Shown piece by piece: positions 34,297-43,372 of a stretch of 64,000 nt of DNA. Source of the stretch: JBBQED01 sp038320345 (GTDB lineage: Bacteria; Bacteroidota; Bacteroidia; AKYH767-A; OLB10); the NCBI GenBank assembly GCA_038320345.1, contig JBBQED010000002.1, positions 248,001 to 312,000 of the forward strand, given 5' to 3'. Numbering within the stretch: position 1 is the stretch's first letter; each line of letters starts with the position of its first letter. A program made the position numbers and the translations under genes. Under the pieces are notes generated by a model. It had not been told where the DNA came from and searched no databases. It saw only the letters and a program-made list of their open reading frames with translations.

Positions 34297-37200
34297 ATGA
34301 AAAAAACAATTATAGCACTATTTATTTTCTTAGTCTTTTTCGGACAGCGTTCAATGGCAACTAACGGTGATACCTTAACGATACAAACTTTTACATTTGG
34401 ATCTCCTCAAGATGCTTGGTTTGTATTTCCATCAGACACAGTGAATATTGAAAAAATTCTGATGCTTTACACGTTAAAGTGTAATCCTCAGCAAAGCCCT
34501 GCGTGTGGAGAATGGGATTATCTAACATCAACTTATCTGTATAAAAAAACTGGTAATACTGATAGTTTATTTCATCATCAGCCGCTGTTCATGAGCAATG
34601 GATCAACGCCTGATAGTATTCCATATATAAATAGTCCTTCATATAGCTATCAAGCTAATTGGCAAGATTTCATTGTACATACTTCCACTACTTCTTTAAA
34701 CACCTACGCTTCAGGAACAGGATCTACAGCCTCCTCCTACCCTTTTGGAAGTTCAGCATCGGTTTCTCGTTCACAGTATTTATGGAAAGCTTCTGAACTA
34801 ACTGCAGCAGGAATGTCGTCTGGAAACATTACTGGGCTTCAGTTTTATCTTCAATCAACAGGAAGTTTACTGCGTAATTTAAGTATCAGAATTGCAAATA
34901 CAACAGCAGACTCACTAACTCGTTCCACATTGGTGGCGACAGGATTCATTACTGTATATTCGCTCAATACCCAGATCTCATCAACAGGTTGGAAGAGTTT
35001 GCAATTCACAACACCCTTTAATTGGAATGGTACTTCTAATCTGGTGATTGAAATTACCTACGATAACACTTCACCAGGAATCGATAATGTAGTAGATGCA
35101 AGCACTACTAGTTTCAAATCAGGATTAACAAATTCTGGGGACGACCGCACTGCTAAATTCCATAATGGAGCTTTTATCGATATTCCATTAAACCCTCAAG
35201 TAGCAGCGATTGATTCATTTGTTACTGTTTGCTATTGGGCTTATGGAGATCCATTATTGCAACCGAACGATGGTACTTCCTTTGAAGCCGTTGATTCAGT
35301 AGGGAACAGAATTTTAAATGCACATTGTCCATGGTCGGACAGTAAAGTCTATTGGGATGCAGGATCTGTCGGCAATACTTATGATCGTGTATCCAAGACT
35401 GCCACTGCCTTACAAATAAAAGGTAAATGGAACTATTGGACATTCATGAAAAACTGCAATTCAGGAATCATGAAAATATATTGCAATGGACTTTTATTTT
35501 TCACAGGAAGTGCCAAAACAAAATTAATGTCGGGCATCGATCATTTCAGAATTGGAAAGGGTAATTGGGCAGGATCACAATCCTTTGAAGGAAGAATTGA
35601 TGATTTTGCTGTTTTCAATGTAGAAATTCCATTAACCACTATTCAACAATATATGCTGAGGACGATTGATCCCTCACATCCCTATTACAATAACTTGGTA
35701 TTATACTATCATTTTGATGATGGTAATTATCTTACAGCTAGCGATGCTGCTCCGGTTCTACATGATGCTGCATTATTAAATGCAGGAACTGATAACCCTT
35801 TAAAAATTTCTACTGAACTAAATTATAATTTCACAGAAAGCACATTACGTCCTAACGTTAAATTTGAGCAAGGAGTTTATATTTCTTATTTGGATTCTAC
35901 ACTTGTTGTTGATTCCACAATGAATGCTCCTATTCAGATTATCACTTTTGCTGATTCAGTAAATAATCCAGGAGTTGCCACAGATACCATGATGGTTTGG
36001 GCGCCCTATTACAATAATTATATCTATGATGCACAAGGAAATGTAATCGATTCTTCTTTAGTAAATGCCAACGGAACATTGTATCAAGCGTACTATGATT
36101 ATTATTCATATTTCCCGGAAGTAGAGCGATTTGAATTAGGAAGATATATTACACCCTATGGAAACGGCTTAAGTTTAGGAAACGGATGGACTTGGACATT
36201 TGATGTAAGTGATTATAGAACATTACTGAGTGATAGCGTGCATCTTGCTGCTGGAAACTGGCAGGAACTACTTGACATGAAATTTGTAATTATTAAAGGG
36301 ATTCCACCACGTAATGTTATTAGCATTCAAAATTTATGGAATGGCAATTTCGATTATGGAGTAGCTGGGGATCCTATCGACAATCATTTAACAGCAATTA
36401 ATGCATCAATACCAGTGAATGCTGCAATGGCAAGGTGGAAATCAAGGGTAACTGGACATGGAATGGATACTCCGCAGAACTGTGCGGAGTTTTGTCCAAA
36501 AACACATTATTATAAAGTTGATGGTGTTCAGCGTTATTCAAAATTAGTATGGCGCGACAACTGCGATTACAATCCATTATATCCTCAAGGTGGAACATGG
36601 GTATATGATCGTGCAAACTGGTGTCCGGGCGCTGAAGTTTGGACCTACGACTGGGAAATCACGAATTGGGTAACACCGGGAGCTTCATTCAGCCTCGATC
36701 ATGATGTTCAGGCTTATACACATACCAGCGGATGGGATTATTATCAGATCGAAGATCAGTTAGTAAGTTACTCTGCACCGAATTTCACAAATGATGCTGC
36801 TTTAGAAGACATTCTTGCACCGGGTGCCAATCAGATGTGGCAAAGAATGAATCCGGTATGCTCTAGTCCTATCATTAAAATAAAAAATACTGGCTCCAAT
36901 CCCCTCACCTCTTTAACAATTACGTACGGATTAAACGGAGGAGTAGCACCTTCTACTTTCACATGGACTGGCAACCTAGCGTTTATGCAAATCGCAACAG
37001 TAAACCTTGGCAGTTTCAATTGGACAGGTAATGCGAATCAGTTTTATGCATATGTAAGTAATCCAAATGGGGCAGCTGATCAATATGCATATAATGATAC
37101 AATGAAAACTGATTTTGCATATCCTACAGCAATGCCTTCCAGTTTTGTAATTGAATTAAAAACGAACAGTGCGCCAAGTGAAAACAGTTACACTTTGAAG

Positions 37201-37737
37201 GATGATGCGGGAAATATAGTATTTTCAAGGAGCGGATTAAGTGCCAATACAATATATAGTGACACCGTGAGTCTCGCTAATGGTTGTTATAAATTCGAAT
37301 TGCTGGATACTGGTGAAGATGGATTAACATGGTGGGCTAACACGTCACAAGGGTCAGGTACATTACGCTTTAGAAATGCTGGTGTTAATACCATTATCAA
37401 TACTTTCAATTCTGATTTTGGTGGTCAGATCTATCAGCAGTTCACGGTAGGATTGGTAACAGCAGTTCAAGATTATATTCTGACAAAAACCAATACGATG
37501 TCTGTTTATCCAAATCCAACTTCAGGAATCGTGAATATAGATTTCAATCTTACAGAACGTAATGATGCGGTGATAGAGATTTATGATATAGTGGGAAAAA
37601 TGCTCTATACAACTACCTCTCCAATGATAACAGCTGGAAGTGTTCAGGTGGACTTGTCGGCTTTCCCTAAAGGAGTTTATCTTGTTCATCTGAAAAGTGG
37701 AAATGAGAATATCACTAAAAAAATTATCCTCCAATAA
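34297..37737 (+). CDS. PNGase F-like secreted protein with LamG insert, T9SS type A sorted
   Basis: 1146 residues with signal peptide 'KKTIIALFIFLVFFGQRSMA'. The start of the mature protein ('TFTFGSPQDAWFVFPSD', 'MLYTLKCNP', 'CGEWDYLTSTYLY') resembles the N-terminal domain of peptide-N-glycosidase F. A region near residues 330-460 looks like a LamG/concanavalin-type lectin ('GKWNYWTFMKNCNSG', 'FRIGKGNWAGSQSFEGRID'). The C-terminal catalytic-type PNGase domain follows ('GGTWVYDRANWCPGAEVWT', 'SGWDYYQIEDQLV'). The last ~80 residues are a type A tail ('MSVYPNPTSGIVNIDF', 'KGVYLVHLKSG'). PNGase F removes N-glycans from glycoproteins; whether this one is catalytic is not certain. Confidence 0.78.
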   Translation: MKKTIIALFIFLVFFGQRSMATNGDTLTIQTFTFGSPQDAWFVFPSDTVNIEKILMLYTLKCNPQQSPACGEWDYLTSTYLYKKTGNTDSLFHHQPLFMSNGSTPDSIPYINSPSYSYQANWQDFIVHTSTTSLNTYASGTGSTASSYPFGSSASVSRSQYLWKASELTAAGMSSGNITGLQFYLQSTGSLLRNLSIRIANTTADSLTRSTLVATGFITVYSLNTQISSTGWKSLQFTTPFNWNGTSNLVIEITYDNTSPGIDNVVDASTTSFKSGLTNSGDDRTAKFHNGAFIDIPLNPQVAAIDSFVTVCYWAYGDPLLQPNDGTSFEAVDSVGNRILNAHCPWSDSKVYWDAGSVGNTYDRVSKTATALQIKGKWNYWTFMKNCNSGIMKIYCNGLLFFTGSAKTKLMSGIDHFRIGKGNWAGSQSFEGRIDDFAVFNVEIPLTTIQQYMLRTIDPSHPYYNNLVLYYHFDDGNYLTASDAAPVLHDAALLNAGTDNPLKISTELNYNFTESTLRPNVKFEQGVYISYLDSTLVVDSTMNAPIQIITFADSVNNPGVATDTMMVWAPYYNNYIYDAQGNVIDSSLVNANGTLYQAYYDYYSYFPEVERFELGRYITPYGNGLSLGNGWTWTFDVSDYRTLLSDSVHLAAGNWQELLDMKFVIIKGIPPRNVISIQNLWNGNFDYGVAGDPIDNHLTAINASIPVNAAMARWKSRVTGHGMDTPQNCAEFCPKTHYYKVDGVQRYSKLVWRDNCDYNPLYPQGGTWVYDRANWCPGAEVWTYDWEITNWVTPGASFSLDHDVQAYTHTSGWDYYQIEDQLVSYSAPNFTNDAALEDILAPGANQMWQRMNPVCSSPIIKIKNTGSNPLTSLTITYGLNGGVAPSTFTWTGNLAFMQIATVNLGSFNWTGNANQFYAYVSNPNGAADQYAYNDTMKTDFAYPTAMPSSFVIELKTNSAPSENSYTLKDDAGNIVFSRSGLSANTIYSDTVSLANGCYKFELLDTGEDGLTWWANTSQGSGTLRFRNAGVNTIINTFNSDFGGQIYQQFTVGLVTAVQDYILTKTNTMSVYPNPTSGIVNIDFNLTERNDAVIEIYDIVGKMLYTTTSPMITAGSVQVDLSAFPKGVYLVHLKSGNENITKKIILQ

Positions 37738-37755
37738 GATCTTAAAAATATCAGC

Positions 37756-37790
37756 ATCCCCCTTGGCTAACGCGAAGGGGGATTTTTTTT
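37756..37790 (+). terminator. Terminator after the PNGase F-like gene
   Basis: Perfect 9-bp stem ATCCCCCTT (37756-37764) / AAGGGGGAT (37775-37783), 10-base loop, eight Ts. Confidence 0.93.
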
Positions 37791-37866
37791 GATCCTTTAT
37801 TTAATTCTATATCAGCCAAGATCCTTTGCAGTTTGCATAGAAATCAGACAGCAATTCTGATTCTAT

Positions 37867-37874
37867 TATCTTTG
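37867..37874 (+). promoter_or_regulatory. -7 promoter element of the PIG-L/symporter operon
   Basis: TATCTTTG (TAnnTTTG), 40 bases before the ATG at 37915. A TTTG at 37832 is too far upstream to be a normal -33 element. Confidence 0.55.
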
Positions 37875-37914
37875 ATCAAAAGAACATATCCTACTTAGAA
37901 TTAAACACTCCATT

Positions 37915-40389
37915 ATGAATAAGCCCAATTTATTCAGGTGCATTTTATCCATTGCACTTTTTCTATTACTATGCCCAACCTATCCGCTTCAGGCACAATC
38001 AACTGCTGAAATATATCAGGGATTAAAAAAGCTGGGAGTAACTGGATCTGTGCTTTATATTGCTGCCCATCCCGATGACGAAAACACGCGCTTTATCAGT
38101 TATTTAGCGCAAGAAAAATTGTACCGGACAGGATATCTTTCTTTAACCCGTGGCGATGGTGGTCAGAATTTGATCGGCACAGAGCTAGGTGTTAACCTCG
38201 GCTTAATTCGTACTCGTGAACTGATGGCGGCAAGAAAAATAGATGGTGGAATACAATTTTTTAGTCGAGCATTTGATTTTGGATTTTCAAAAAATCCAGA
38301 AGAAACCTTCAGCATCTGGAACAAAGAACAAGTATTGGAAGATGCCGTGTATATCATTCGGAAATTTAAACCAGACATTATTGTTTGTCGCTTTGCTGAA
38401 GATAGTAGAGCCGGTCATGGTCATCATTCCGCAAGTGCAATTATCGCACGTGAAGCATTTGCTGCTGCTGCTGATCCTAATCGATTTCCTGATCAAGTAA
38501 AACAATTCGGAATATGGCAAGCAAAACGAATGCTATGGAATACGTACAGTTTCGGATCGAATAATACCATTGCTGAAGATCAATTTAAAGTGGAAGTTGG
38601 TGGTTATAATGTCATCCTTGGAAAGAGTTACGGAGAATTAGCAGCTGATAGTAGATCTCAACATAAAAGTCAGGGATTTGGTGTTCCTCGTCAGCGTGGA
38701 GCTCAAATAGAATATTTCAAAACGATTTCAGGAACTCCTCCTGTAAATGACCTCATGGATGATGTGATGGTTAGCTGGAAACAAATTCCAAATGCACAAA
38801 AAGCAGAGGAACAGTTTCAGAAAATTATTTCCACCTTTCAATTTAATAATCCTTCTTTAAGTGTACCTGCTTTAATCGAATTCAAAAAAATATTAGAAAG
38901 CCTTCCTGAAAGTCTGCTGAAAAAAATTAAAATTCAAGAAACAGAAAAATTGATCTTGGAATGTAGTGGGTATTGGACAGCAGCGTATGCACCAGCAGCA
39001 CGTTTTGCTAGTGGAGATTCTATTCCAGTTACTATTCAAGCCATAGAACGGAGCAATATAACAGCATCCCTACCAGGACTTCCTGCTGCCGACAAAGACA
39101 GTGTTTGGAATGGAACGCTGCCACAAAATATCTTGAAAAATTTCAGCAAAACATATCCAGGAAAAAAAACTATATCTCAACCTTACTGGTTGTCGACGCC
39201 GCATGAAAAAGGTATGTTTATTCTTGATGATAAAAAACATACTGGTGATCCTTGGTTTGAAGATGCCTTGACGGTAAACTACGATGTAGTTATTATGGGA
39301 GAAAAGATTCCCGTTAGTTTACCCGTGCTTTACAAGCATACAGATCCTGTTAAAGGAGAACTCTATGATCCGTTAACAGTAAGTCCTGTGCTTACCGCCA
39401 ATGTGCCGGAACAAGTTTTACTATTTCCAGATGCAAACAGCAAGGTGCTTACGGTACGCTTTAGTTATTGGGGACAAGCTGCAGATTCCTTCAGAATTAA
39501 ACCTGCCTTGCAAAGTATGAACGGCTGGAAAATTTCACCGGCTGATACCGTTGTTGTTTTTAAAAACAAATCTGAAGAATGTGAAATCCACTTCATCGTT
39601 CAACCTCCTGATGATTTGAAACAAAATAATCAACTGCGAATAAGTGCGATTGATTTCAAAGGAAATCAATTGGTATTGAGAAGTACGACTGACATTAATT
39701 ATGATCATATCCCTCCTATTAACTGGTATCCTGATTTAGACATAAGTTTAAAAGCTATTCCTATAAAAATCACAGGAAAGAAAATTGCCTATATCAAAGG
39801 TGCTGGTGATTTGGTTCCCTCCTATTTAAGACAACTAGGATATAATGTGGAAGAATTCACTGCTGAAGATCTGATGGAAAAGAATTTAACAGTATTCAAT
39901 GCTATTGTCACTGGGATTAGAGCTTATAATACAGATGATCGTTTACCGTTTCTTCAGGATAAATTGATGGAGTATGTAAAAAATGGTGGAGTATATGTTG
40001 TTCAGTATAACACCAGTGCAGCTACACTTCCAAAAAATTTAGGGCCATATCCCTTTTCGGTAAGCCGTAACCGTGTGACGGAAGAAGATGCGGTGGTTAC
40101 ATTTATTAATCCCGCACATCCCATCTTGAATCAACCTAATAAAATTACACAAGAAGATTTTCAAGGATGGGTCCAAGAACGAGGATTATATTTTGTGGAA
40201 AAGCAGGATTCACAGTATGAAACTATTTTAAAAATGAATGATAAAGGTGAAGATCCACAAGATGGAAGTTTGATAGTTGCCAATTATGGCAAAGGAAAAT
40301 ATGTGTATACGGGTATATCTTTCTTCCGCCAAATTCCTGCTGGCGTAACTGGAGCTGTTCGATTATTTGTCAATCTGATTTCAAAATAA
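37915..40389 (+). CDS. PIG-L/LmbE deacetylase with C-terminal glutamine-amidotransferase-like domain, exported
   Basis: 824 residues with a signal peptide ending 'YPLQAQS'. Zinc-dependent N-acetyl-sugar deacetylase domain: 'AAHPDDENTRFISYLA' (metal-binding His/Asp/Asp near residues 52-55), 'LTRGDGGQNLIG', 'IRTRELMAAR', and 'GHGHHSASA' near residue 166. A middle beta-sandwich-like part follows, and from about residue 620 a flavodoxin-like class I amidotransferase fold ('KIAYIKGAGDLVPSYL', 'GGVYVVQYNTS', 'GKGKYVYTGISFFRQ'). The substrate is unknown; a glycan or acetylated amino sugar in the periplasm is likely. It is followed by a 34-residue peptide and a symporter, suggesting uptake of the product. 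Confidence 0.88.
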   Translation: MNKPNLFRCILSIALFLLLCPTYPLQAQSTAEIYQGLKKLGVTGSVLYIAAHPDDENTRFISYLAQEKLYRTGYLSLTRGDGGQNLIGTELGVNLGLIRTRELMAARKIDGGIQFFSRAFDFGFSKNPEETFSIWNKEQVLEDAVYIIRKFKPDIIVCRFAEDSRAGHGHHSASAIIAREAFAAAADPNRFPDQVKQFGIWQAKRMLWNTYSFGSNNTIAEDQFKVEVGGYNVILGKSYGELAADSRSQHKSQGFGVPRQRGAQIEYFKTISGTPPVNDLMDDVMVSWKQIPNAQKAEEQFQKIISTFQFNNPSLSVPALIEFKKILESLPESLLKKIKIQETEKLILECSGYWTAAYAPAARFASGDSIPVTIQAIERSNITASLPGLPAADKDSVWNGTLPQNILKNFSKTYPGKKTISQPYWLSTPHEKGMFILDDKKHTGDPWFEDALTVNYDVVIMGEKIPVSLPVLYKHTDPVKGELYDPLTVSPVLTANVPEQVLLFPDANSKVLTVRFSYWGQAADSFRIKPALQSMNGWKISPADTVVVFKNKSEECEIHFIVQPPDDLKQNNQLRISAIDFKGNQLVLRSTTDINYDHIPPINWYPDLDISLKAIPIKITGKKIAYIKGAGDLVPSYLRQLGYNVEEFTAEDLMEKNLTVFNAIVTGIRAYNTDDRLPFLQDKLMEYVKNGGVYVVQYNTSAATLPKNLGPYPFSVSRNRVTEEDAVVTFINPAHPILNQPNKITQEDFQGWVQERGLYFVEKQDSQYETILKMNDKGEDPQDGSLIVANYGKGKYVYTGISFFRQIPAGVTGAVRLFVNLISK

Positions 40390-40402
40390 AACTCCACTGC
40401 GC

Positions 40403-40507
40403 ATGACGAATGATCGGCAGTATTTTAATCGATTTTATGTTGGCCTGGTGGTATTCCTGATCCTTCAAATTATTTTCTATACCTGGTTTACCTCTGTTTT
40501 TTCATGA
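40403..40507 (+). CDS. 34-residue single-span membrane peptide coupled to the symporter
   Basis: ATG at 40403 opens a frame ending at TGA 40505-40507. The peptide has a polar start (MTNDRQYFNRFY) and one hydrophobic helix (VGLVVFLILQIIFYTWF). Its stop overlaps the symporter ATG (40504) as ATGA, implying translational coupling, and the gap to the PIG-L gene is only 13 bases. Small membrane subunits adjoining sodium:solute and sodium:neurotransmitter symporters are known in other bacteria (e.g. MetS, and a described symporter small accessory protein), so an accessory role is inferred. It is too short for ordinary gene calling. Confidence 0.75.
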   Translation: MTNDRQYFNRFYVGLVVFLILQIIFYTWFTSVFS

Positions 40508-42210
40508 GTAGTTTAGATTGGATTGTCTTAGCGATAACACTATGCGGAATTATTCTGTTTGGTGTTTGGAAAAGCCGTGGACAAAAAAACCTAGATAGTT
40601 ATTTTCTAGGAAATCAGTCGATGCCTGCTTATATCGTACTGTTTTCCATAATCGGTACACAAGCAAGTGCGATCACTTTTTTATCAGCCCCGGGGCAAGC
40701 TTACACTGATGGAATGCGCTTTGTGCAATACTATTTTGGCTTACCTCTAGCGATGGTTATTCTATGTGTTACGTTCGTCCCTATTTTCCATCGACTTAAA
40801 GTTTACACTGCTTATGAATATCTAGAACAGCGTTTTGATGTTAAGACCAGGCACCTTGCATCCTTTCTGTTTCTCTTACAAAGGGGACTCTCAACAGGAA
40901 TCAGCATTTATGCCCCTTCCTTAATTCTTTCTTCTTTGTTAGGATGGGATATATATCTTACCAATGTGATCCTGGGAGGTTTGCTCATCATTTACACAGT
41001 AAGTGGTGGCACTAAAGCAATCTCCTATACGCAAACACAACAGCTTGTTATTATTTTCGGAGCCATGTTTTTAGCAGGCTATATGGTTATACATATATTA
41101 CCTGCTGAAATGAATTTTACTGATGTTTTAAAAATTGCTGGAAAGTCAGGGAAGCTGAATGTAATCACCACGGGATTTACTGATACTGGATTCAATTGGA
41201 AAGACAAGTACAATATTTTCAGTGGAGTCATCGGAGGTTTTTTCTTGGCACTATCTTATTTCGGAACTGATCAATCGCAAGTGGGTCGATATCTCACTGC
41301 AAGCAGTATTAAAGAGAGCAGGAAGGGTTTATTGATGAATGGATTGATAAAAATCCCCATGCAATTTCTGATCTTATTAGTAGGAGTACTTGTCTTTACA
41401 TTTTACTGTACATTTCAAGGACCCGTATATTACAACACCAAAATCCTTGAATCCACCTATAAAAGTGAGTATGGCAATGAACTCAAATTTGTGGAAGGCA
41501 AGTATCATGAGGTGCAGGATAAAAAAAGAGCTGCTGCACTAGGATTAATAGCGGCTGGAAAAAACGAAAATCAACCTGCATATATTGAAAATTCAGGGCA
41601 GTTAAAATCGTTAGAATCAGAAGCCTTAGTTTTAAGAAAAGATGCAGCTGGAATCATTCATAAAGCAAATCCCTCTGCTGATGTGTCTGACACGAATTAC
41701 ATATTTCTGCATTTTGTAATTGCGAATCTCCCAAAAGGATTAGTGGGATTAATCATCGCCATCATCTTCCTAGCAGCATGGGGTTCTATCGCCGCTGCAT
41801 TAAACTCGTTGGCTTCATGTAGTGTAATTGATTGGCATCACCGAATCCGACAAAAAGAAAGATCTGAAAGTCGTGATTTAAAATTATCCCGTTACTATAC
41901 TTTTGCATGGGGAATATTTAGCATTGTGGTGGCCCAAATTGCGGGACAAATGGGGAGCCTCATTGAAGCTGTGAATATTTTAGGATCGCTTTTTTACGGC
42001 ACTATTCTCGGAATATTTGTAATTGCTTTTTACCTTAAACACATCCAAGGAAATGCAGTATTTTACAGTGCTGTACTCACCGAATGCCTCGTTATTTTTA
42101 TCTATGTGAAGGATGTTGTTTCTTTCCTTTGGTTGAATGCTATCGGATGTATTTTAGCAGTACTCATCGCATTAGTGCTGCAAGTCTTCCTGAAGAAATC
42201 CAAAGTATAA
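40504..42210 (+). CDS. Sodium:solute symporter (SSS family)
   Basis: 568 residues with about 13 membrane segments. SSS signatures: N-terminal 'SLDWIVLAITLCGIILFGVW', 'SYFLGNQSMPAYIVLFSII', 'IGTQASAITFLSAPGQAY' and 'GGTKAISYTQTQQLVI'. A hydrophilic insert near residues 310-395 separates later helices ('VEGKYHEVQDKKRAAALG'). The substrate cannot be read from sequence; pairing with a PIG-L deacetylase points to a sugar-derived compound. Its start codon overlaps the stop of the 34-residue peptide. A bidirectional terminator follows. Confidence 0.92.
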   Translation: MSSLDWIVLAITLCGIILFGVWKSRGQKNLDSYFLGNQSMPAYIVLFSIIGTQASAITFLSAPGQAYTDGMRFVQYYFGLPLAMVILCVTFVPIFHRLKVYTAYEYLEQRFDVKTRHLASFLFLLQRGLSTGISIYAPSLILSSLLGWDIYLTNVILGGLLIIYTVSGGTKAISYTQTQQLVIIFGAMFLAGYMVIHILPAEMNFTDVLKIAGKSGKLNVITTGFTDTGFNWKDKYNIFSGVIGGFFLALSYFGTDQSQVGRYLTASSIKESRKGLLMNGLIKIPMQFLILLVGVLVFTFYCTFQGPVYYNTKILESTYKSEYGNELKFVEGKYHEVQDKKRAAALGLIAAGKNENQPAYIENSGQLKSLESEALVLRKDAAGIIHKANPSADVSDTNYIFLHFVIANLPKGLVGLIIAIIFLAAWGSIAAALNSLASCSVIDWHHRIRQKERSESRDLKLSRYYTFAWGIFSIVVAQIAGQMGSLIEAVNILGSLFYGTILGIFVIAFYLKHIQGNAVFYSAVLTECLVIFIYVKDVVSFLWLNAIGCILAVLIALVLQVFLKKSKV

Positions 42211-42250
42211 TTTTGGGCAAGATCAAAATCCTAAAAAAAATTAATCCCAT

Positions 42251-42285
42251 AAAAAAAATCCCCAGCAGATGCCAGGGATTTTCGT
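42251..42285. terminator. Bidirectional terminator between convergent genes
   Basis: 8-bp stem AAAATCCC (42255-42262) / GGGATTTT (42275-42282) with an A run to the left and T-rich sequence to the right, placed between the symporter gene (+) and the DUF2911 gene (-). Confidence 0.7.
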
Positions 42286-42309
42286 TTTGAATTGGGTAAG
42301 AGGGGGTAA

Positions 42310-43146
42310 TTATTTTAAGGTCTTAATCAGCTTTTCGTTCAACATTACATAATGAGAATCATTGTCTGCTTTTGCAATTTCAATTGATTTTTCAGCAGTT
42401 GCAATTGCTTCTTTTTTCATGCCTAATTTCGCATAGCAATTAGCTTTCTGATGAAGGATCCAGTATGCTTTAGGATTAGCATCTGCAGCTTTCCCAAACC
42501 ATTCTAAAGCCTTATTGAGATCTTTTCCATTCTCCATATAATAAGTTGCCGCTGCAAAATATGGACGACTATCATTCACCACCATTTTATCAATATCTTT
42601 CATGATGCGGGAATCAATATCAGCAGAAATTGGCATTGAGATCATCATGTTATCCCAAACTAATTGCAGATCGCAAGAATTAGATTTGATATTATTGAAA
42701 TTAATCATGAATGTTTCCACTTTGGTAATCATCATTTGAGGCTTTACAACCACGCGCAGTACATCTTCCTCTTTCTTATAATCAGCACCATTGGTGATGG
42801 TCGTGTTTTTACTGAGGATTAATACCCATTCACTTGCGCCAGGGATACTCAGGAGGCCATATTTACCTGCAGCTACTTTAGTCCCATTAATCATTACTTC
42901 ATCGCTGAATGTAATTGTAGTTGCGGAATTGGCACCTGTTCTCCAAACTTCTCCATAAGGAACAATATCGCCAAAGATCATTCTACCTTTAACACTTGGA
43001 CGAGAATACGATACTTCAATGCTTCCTAAAGCAAAATCCTGTTTGATGGTTTGGCCAGGACTTGGCGCAGGAGTTTTCAAAGATTGAGCCTGAGAAAGGC
43101 TTGAGAGACTAACGAGAGTCAATAGAATTAAAAAGATTTTTTTCAT
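42310..43146 (-). CDS. DUF2911 domain protein with C-terminal TPR-like repeats
   Basis: 278 residues from the ATG at 43146, which opens a signal peptide ('KKIFLILLTLVSLSSLSQAQ'). A more upstream start at 43185 is excluded by a promoter element lying between the two. The DUF2911 core is clear: 'LGSIEVSYSRPSVKGRMIFG', 'VPYGEVWRTGANSATTITFS', 'AAGKYGLLSIPG'. The C-terminal third carries two or three TPR-like helices ('AATYYMENGKDLNKALEWF', 'ANCYAKLGMKKEAIATAEK'). The function of DUF2911 is not established; the protein is probably periplasmic. Monocistronic. Confidence 0.92.
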   Translation of the reverse strand: MKKIFLILLTLVSLSSLSQAQSLKTPAPSPGQTIKQDFALGSIEVSYSRPSVKGRMIFGDIVPYGEVWRTGANSATTITFSDEVMINGTKVAAGKYGLLSIPGASEWVLILSKNTTITNGADYKKEEDVLRVVVKPQMMITKVETFMINFNNIKSNSCDLQLVWDNMMISMPISADIDSRIMKDIDKMVVNDSRPYFAAATYYMENGKDLNKALEWFGKAADANPKAYWILHQKANCYAKLGMKKEAIATAEKSIEIAKADNDSHYVMLNEKLIKTLK

Positions 43147-43166
43147 GGTGGATTTTTCTTGATGTA

Positions 43167-43200
43167 CAAAATTAGTGATTTTCATTTAAATAATCACCAA
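43167..43200 (-). promoter_or_regulatory. Promoter of the DUF2911 gene
   Basis: On the minus strand TAATTTTG (43174-43167) matches TAnnTTTG, preceded after 23 bases by TTG (43200-43198). Transcription would begin near 43162, so the ATG at 43146 has a short leader. Confidence 0.65.
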
Positions 43201-43225
43201 TTAAAAAAAGCAACGCACACAATAA

Positions 43226-43250
43226 AAAAAGGCTGACTCTCCAGCCAGCC
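43226..43250 (-). terminator. Minus-strand hairpin terminator with no obvious gene
   Basis: Stem GGCTG (43231-43235) / CAGCC (43242-43246, or 43246-43250) preceded on the plus strand by seven As, i.e. a T tract on the minus strand. It lies upstream of the DUF2911 promoter, so it would stop transcription arriving from the 43.3-44.2 kb spacer. Confidence 0.55.
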
Positions 43251-43284
43251 CTTCCACTATTATCAACAACGATTACTTCCATTT

Positions 43285-43319
43285 AAAAAAACACCCTGTC
43301 ATTTTATAAGTACAGGGTG
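43285..43319 (-). terminator. Second, stronger minus-strand terminator with no obvious gene
   Basis: Perfect 8-bp GC-rich stem CACCCTGT (43292-43299) / ACAGGGTG (43312-43319), 12-base loop, seven Ts on the minus strand (43285-43291). Confidence 0.7.
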
Positions 43320-43330
43320 CTTCCAATTCC

Positions 43331-43372
43331 CTTTTCACACCATTACAATTACTTTTCACACCATTACATTTA
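43331..43372. repeat. Two 21-bp tandem repeats
   Basis: CTTTTCACACCATTACAATTA (first 19 bases near-identical) occurs at 43331-43351 and again at 43352-43372 with two differences; a worn third copy may follow. It sits immediately beyond the two minus-strand terminators. Confidence 0.7.
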
